This document shows positions 60,984 to 64,000 of a stretch of 64,000 nucleotides of DNA, in pieces. Both the position numbers and the translations under genes were made by a program. Source of the stretch: Mucidula mucida (lineage: Eukaryota > Basidiomycota > Agaricomycetes > Agaricales > Physalacriaceae); assembly GCA_015501055.1 (NCBI GenBank), contig JADNYV010000049.1, forward strand, positions 153,447 to 217,446, written 5' to 3'. Position 1 is the stretch's first letter; each line of letters starts with the position of its first letter. The notes beneath the pieces are model-generated. The model was not told the origin of the DNA, did not search any database, and saw only the letters and a list, made by a program, of their open reading frames with translations.

Positions 60984-61582
60984 GAAGATCGGAACTACTT
61001 TCTACCACCTACCACACATCCCTGATCGTCAATCAGCACTTCGCTGTTTGATCATCGCACATTCCCCTATTCCCTTTCCCTGTTCACAGATCGACGGAAT
61101 CCTAATTCCAGTGCACGTCCGCATACATGTGTATTGGTCCCAGTAGCGCCGGCTAACAGTTAGAGATAACTGCCTCGGGTGCTGGAAGTAGCCGCTCTCA
61201 CGAGAACGAACTTTTGGCAGTTGCACTTCAGTGGGCGCTGTTTACGGGTCAATCCCCGTTCCCAGGAAAACTTCGGCTTACCTCACACCAGAGGGACGTC
61301 GGCTGGGCAATTGCGAACTTGTGACGAGCTCTTGGGCTCCGTAGACACGTAGTCAGTAGTCGGTAAAATAGTGTAGACAGTTACGATACCTACCCACTTT
61401 ACTTACCTTACGATACACATCATCATTCCCCACCCTACCAAGTCCTGGATTCTATTTCAGATCTAGGCGACTCCTCCTTATTCATCCAAACCTCTATTCC
61501 CTCACCCGTTTCATCAAGATCCGCATTTCCCATATCCCCACTTTCACCCTTTCACTCTCCGATCCTATCACCTCGATTCATC
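60984..61582 (+). mobile_element. Gypsy leader (LTR3 element)
   Basis: 599 bp untranslated leader between the LTR and gag, starting with the primer-binding site at 60986-60997. Nearly identical to 62877-63474. Confidence 0.85.
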
Positions 61583-62359
61583 ATGTCCAACGAAGCACCC
61601 AAAACCGCTTCTCACACACCCGCTCATCATGCCAATGCCGAAATCAAAGGCCGATCCCTTGTCAACAAGCCTTACGACTATGACGGGGATAAGTCCAAGT
61701 ACAAGAGCTGGTGGCGATCGATGTTCACATACATCCGTGACAAGAAGAACAACCTCACATCTGACTCCGAAAGGATCGATGTTGTTCTCTCCTACATCCG
61801 AGGAGATCATGTAGATGCATGGGTCCAGAACTACTCGGACCAGAACTTCGACGAGGAAGAAGAGGAATGGACAGTCTCTTGGACGGAGTTCAAGGAAGAC
61901 TTGAAGGAGCGATTTGTGGATTCCAACCTTGCACGAGACGCGCAAGACCAGATCGAGCGGTTGCGCCAGGGGCAAGACACCGCTCAAGATTTCTTCCAGA
62001 AGTTCGAGGTCCTGCTTACTCAGGCGGAATACTCGAAGGATGACGCATTTGTCGTGCGACTTCTCGAGACCAATGTCAACGAGAAGATCATCGACCAGAT
62101 TTATGGCAGCCGAGATGGGTTGCCAAAGAAGTACAAGGATTGGAAGGCACAGATCATTCAGATCGATCAGCTATGGAGAAGGCGGGCGGCGAGCAAGAGG
62201 TCCGGCATGCAGGTCCGGCCCCAAGCTCCGCAGGCGGCTACATTGAGAGTCAACCCTACGAACCCACCCCCGACGCCGATCACACGACGAGATGCCACCG
62301 GCGTTACCTATGGAGGAGCCGGCAGGCCGATGGACATTGACAATGCATGTTATGAATGA
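61583..62359 (+). CDS. Gypsy gag (capsid) protein, truncated by LTR4
   Basis: Retrotransposon gag domain: GDKSKYKSWWRSMFTYIRDK, VVLSYIRGDHVDAWVQNYSD, WTEFKEDLKERFVDSN, DTAQDFFQKFEVLLTQAEYS. The last six bases of true gag before LTR4 end at 62347; the frame then runs into the LTR and stops at 62359, so the C-terminus and any zinc knuckle are lost. Confidence 0.85.
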   Translation: MSNEAPKTASHTPAHHANAEIKGRSLVNKPYDYDGDKSKYKSWWRSMFTYIRDKKNNLTSDSERIDVVLSYIRGDHVDAWVQNYSDQNFDEEEEEWTVSWTEFKEDLKERFVDSNLARDAQDQIERLRQGQDTAQDFFQKFEVLLTQAEYSKDDAFVVRLLETNVNEKIIDQIYGSRDGLPKKYKDWKAQIIQIDQLWRRRAASKRSGMQVRPQAPQAATLRVNPTNPPPTPITRRDATGVTYGGAGRPMDIDNACYE

Positions 62360-62876
62360 CCATATTTTCACACTTTCACATCTTATCATATCTTATCGGG
62401 GGCCTTGTCTTATCAACCAACGGACTGTTTCATCATCTGTTTCGTCACCGATCATACTCCTTTTCATTACCGAAGCCGTACTCATGTCGGACACACACCC
62501 AACACATGGATGACATCATACATGCCGATACCTCATGGACTCCCTATTGTATACACACCGCCGACACTCGTAGCACACATGGTCGTTTCAGTATTATTAC
62601 TTACATGCAGATACCACTCGTATTTAATGGTTTCACGGACTAGTAGCATACAACACTGGGTCAAGGGCGTGGAGCATCCCTAGTAGAAACGCGTATGGAC
62701 AAGGAGTCTCAAACACAGACTTACTAGTATATAAGCAGTAGTGTAGTATCATTGTACTTTAGTTCCGATCTCGTTTATACACCTGGCCTAGCCTAGTCTT
62801 ACGAACGCGAACGCTTTCTTCCTTAGTTCTTGCTGTGGTACCTGGTTGAGTCTCGTGGCTTAGTCAGTCGCTAACA
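62348..62876 (+). repeat. Gypsy LTR copy 4
   Basis: 529 bp, TGTTATGAATGACC subtype shared with LTR1. Inserted in gag of the LTR3 element after atgca (62343-62347), the expected target duplication. Confidence 0.9.
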
Positions 62877-63474
62877 GAAGATCGGAACTTCTTTCTACCA
62901 CCTACCACACATCCTTGATCGTCGATCAGCACTTCGCTGTTTGATCATCACACATCCCCCCATCCCCTTTCCTGTTTACAGATCGACGGATTCCTAATTC
63001 CAGCGCACGTCCGCATACGTGTGTATTGGTCCCAGTAGCGCCGGCTAACAGTTAGAGATAACTGCCTCGGGTGCTGGAAGTAGCCGCTCTCACGAGAACG
63101 AACTTTTGGCAGTTGCACTTCAGTGGGCGCTGTTTACGGGTCAATCCCCGTTCCCAGGAAAACTTCGGCTTACCTCACACCAGAGGGACGTCGGCTGGGC
63201 AATTGCGAACTTGTGACGAGCTCTTGGGCTCCGTAGACACGTAGTCAGTAGTCGGTAAAATAGTGTAGACAGTTACGATACCTACCCACTTTACTTACCT
63301 TACGATACACATCATCATTCCCCACCCTACCAAGTCCTGGATTCTATTTCAGATCTAGGCGACTCCTCCTTATTCATCCAAACCTCTATTCCCTCACCCG
63401 TTTCATCAAGATCCGCAACACCCATATCCCCACTTTCACCCTTTCACTCTCCGATCCCATCACCCCGATCCATC
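62877..63474 (+). mobile_element. Gypsy leader (LTR4 element)
   Basis: 598 bp leader, primer-binding site 62879-62890 with one mismatch (final A to T). Runs directly to a second gag start. Confidence 0.85.
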
Positions 63475-64000
63475 ATGTCCAACGAAGCACCCGAAACCGC
63501 TCCTCACACACCCGCTCATCATGCCGATACCGAAATCAAAGGCCGATCCCTTGTGAACAAGCCTTACGACTATGACGGGGACAAGTCCAAGTACAAGAGC
63601 TGGTGGCGATCGATGTTCACATACATCCGTGACAAGAAGAACAACCTCACATCTGACTCCGAAAGGATCGATGTTGTTCTCTCCTACATCCGAGGAGATC
63701 ACGTAGATGCATGGGTCCAGAACTACTCGGACCAGAACTTCGATGAGGAAGAAGAGGAATGGACAGTCTCTTGGACGGAGTTCAAGGAAGACTTGAAGGA
63801 GCGATTTGTGGATTCCAACCTCGCGCGAGACGCGCAAGACCAGATCGACGGTTGCGCCAGGGGCAAGACACCGCTCAAGACTTCTTCCAGAAGTTCGAGG
63901 TCCTGCTCACTCAGGCAGGATACTCGAAGGATGACGCATTCGTCGTGAGACTTCTCGAGACCAATGTCAACGAGAAGATCATCGACCAGATCTATGGCAG
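63475..64000 (+). CDS. Gypsy gag, second copy, cut by window end
   Basis: Nearly identical to the gag at 61583 (SNEAPETAPHTPAHH against SNEAPKTASHTPAHH). Near 63846 it lacks one base present in the first copy (DQIERLRQ becomes DQIDGCAR), after which the original frame resumes in another register (FVVRLLETNVNEKIID). The element continues beyond 64000. Confidence 0.82.

Overview
The window is a stretch of nuclear DNA from a basidiomycete fungus, most likely an Agaricomycete. The evidence is the gene structure (well over a hundred introns, mostly 45-57 nt, fitted by eye to reading frame), the domain families present (RRM-YTH fusion, DUF6534 membrane protein, GtaA-type glutaminase with a membrane anchor, a Ste6-like ABC exporter, short BTB proteins) and Ty3/gypsy retroelements at one end. 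Coordinates come from joining reading frames at splice sites by eye. Family names come from recognising motifs, not from a database search.

Layout. 1-3.1 kb: 3' part of an ABCB exporter. 3.4-6.3 kb (-): YTH/RRM RNA-binding protein. 7.3-11.1 kb (-): Mediator subunit MED14, divergent from the pseudokinase SCY1 (11.2-14.3 kb, +). 14.5-16.0 kb: DAD2 (-) and HOP2 (+) sharing a promoter of about 90 bp. 16.4-17.5 kb: Rho GTPase. 17.6-19.8 kb (-): two mitochondrial genes, ISA2 and QRI7. 21.0-24.1 kb: ankyrin protein. 24.4-26.9 kb: a heavily broken acyl-CoA synthetase. 27.0-27.7 kb: MED21. 27.9-30.4 kb (-): CNNM/Mam3-type DUF21-CBS protein. 30.7-31.7 kb (-): BTB protein. 32.6-36.1 kb: GtaA-like glutaminase. 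37.5-38.7 kb: tandem YCII-like pair. 38.8-39.9 kb: enoyl-CoA hydratase. 40.0-42.1 kb: DMAC1-like protein and a second BTB protein. 42.1-46.4 kb: eIF2-alpha (-) and an HDA1-class deacetylase (+), divergent. 46.9-53.9 kb: cytochrome P450, GH43-like secreted hydrolase and a GMC oxidoreductase. 54.5-55.1 kb: a 587-bp Harbinger-like MITE. 55.7-57.1 kb: DUF6534 protein. 57.3-64.0 kb: nested gypsy elements with four LTRs, a decayed pol and two gag copies.

Most of the window is housekeeping: transcription (MED14, MED21, HDA1), translation (eIF2-alpha, QRI7), chromosome segregation and meiosis (DAD2, HOP2), signalling (Rho) and mitochondria (ISA2, QRI7, ECH, DMAC1-like). The accessory part is on the right: the P450/GH43/GMC group beside transposons. 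I found no defence island, CRISPR array or clear biosynthetic cluster with a backbone enzyme.

The most notable signals are: an LTR retrotransposon whose primer-binding site is a 12-nt perfect complement of its own predicted RNA 5' end (self-priming); seven GC-AG introns; a 7-nt microexon in the Rho gene; a MITE with 69-bp terminal repeats and TTA target duplications; and single-base frame breaks in about half the conserved genes, which look more like sequence errors than biology except in the acyl-CoA synthetase.
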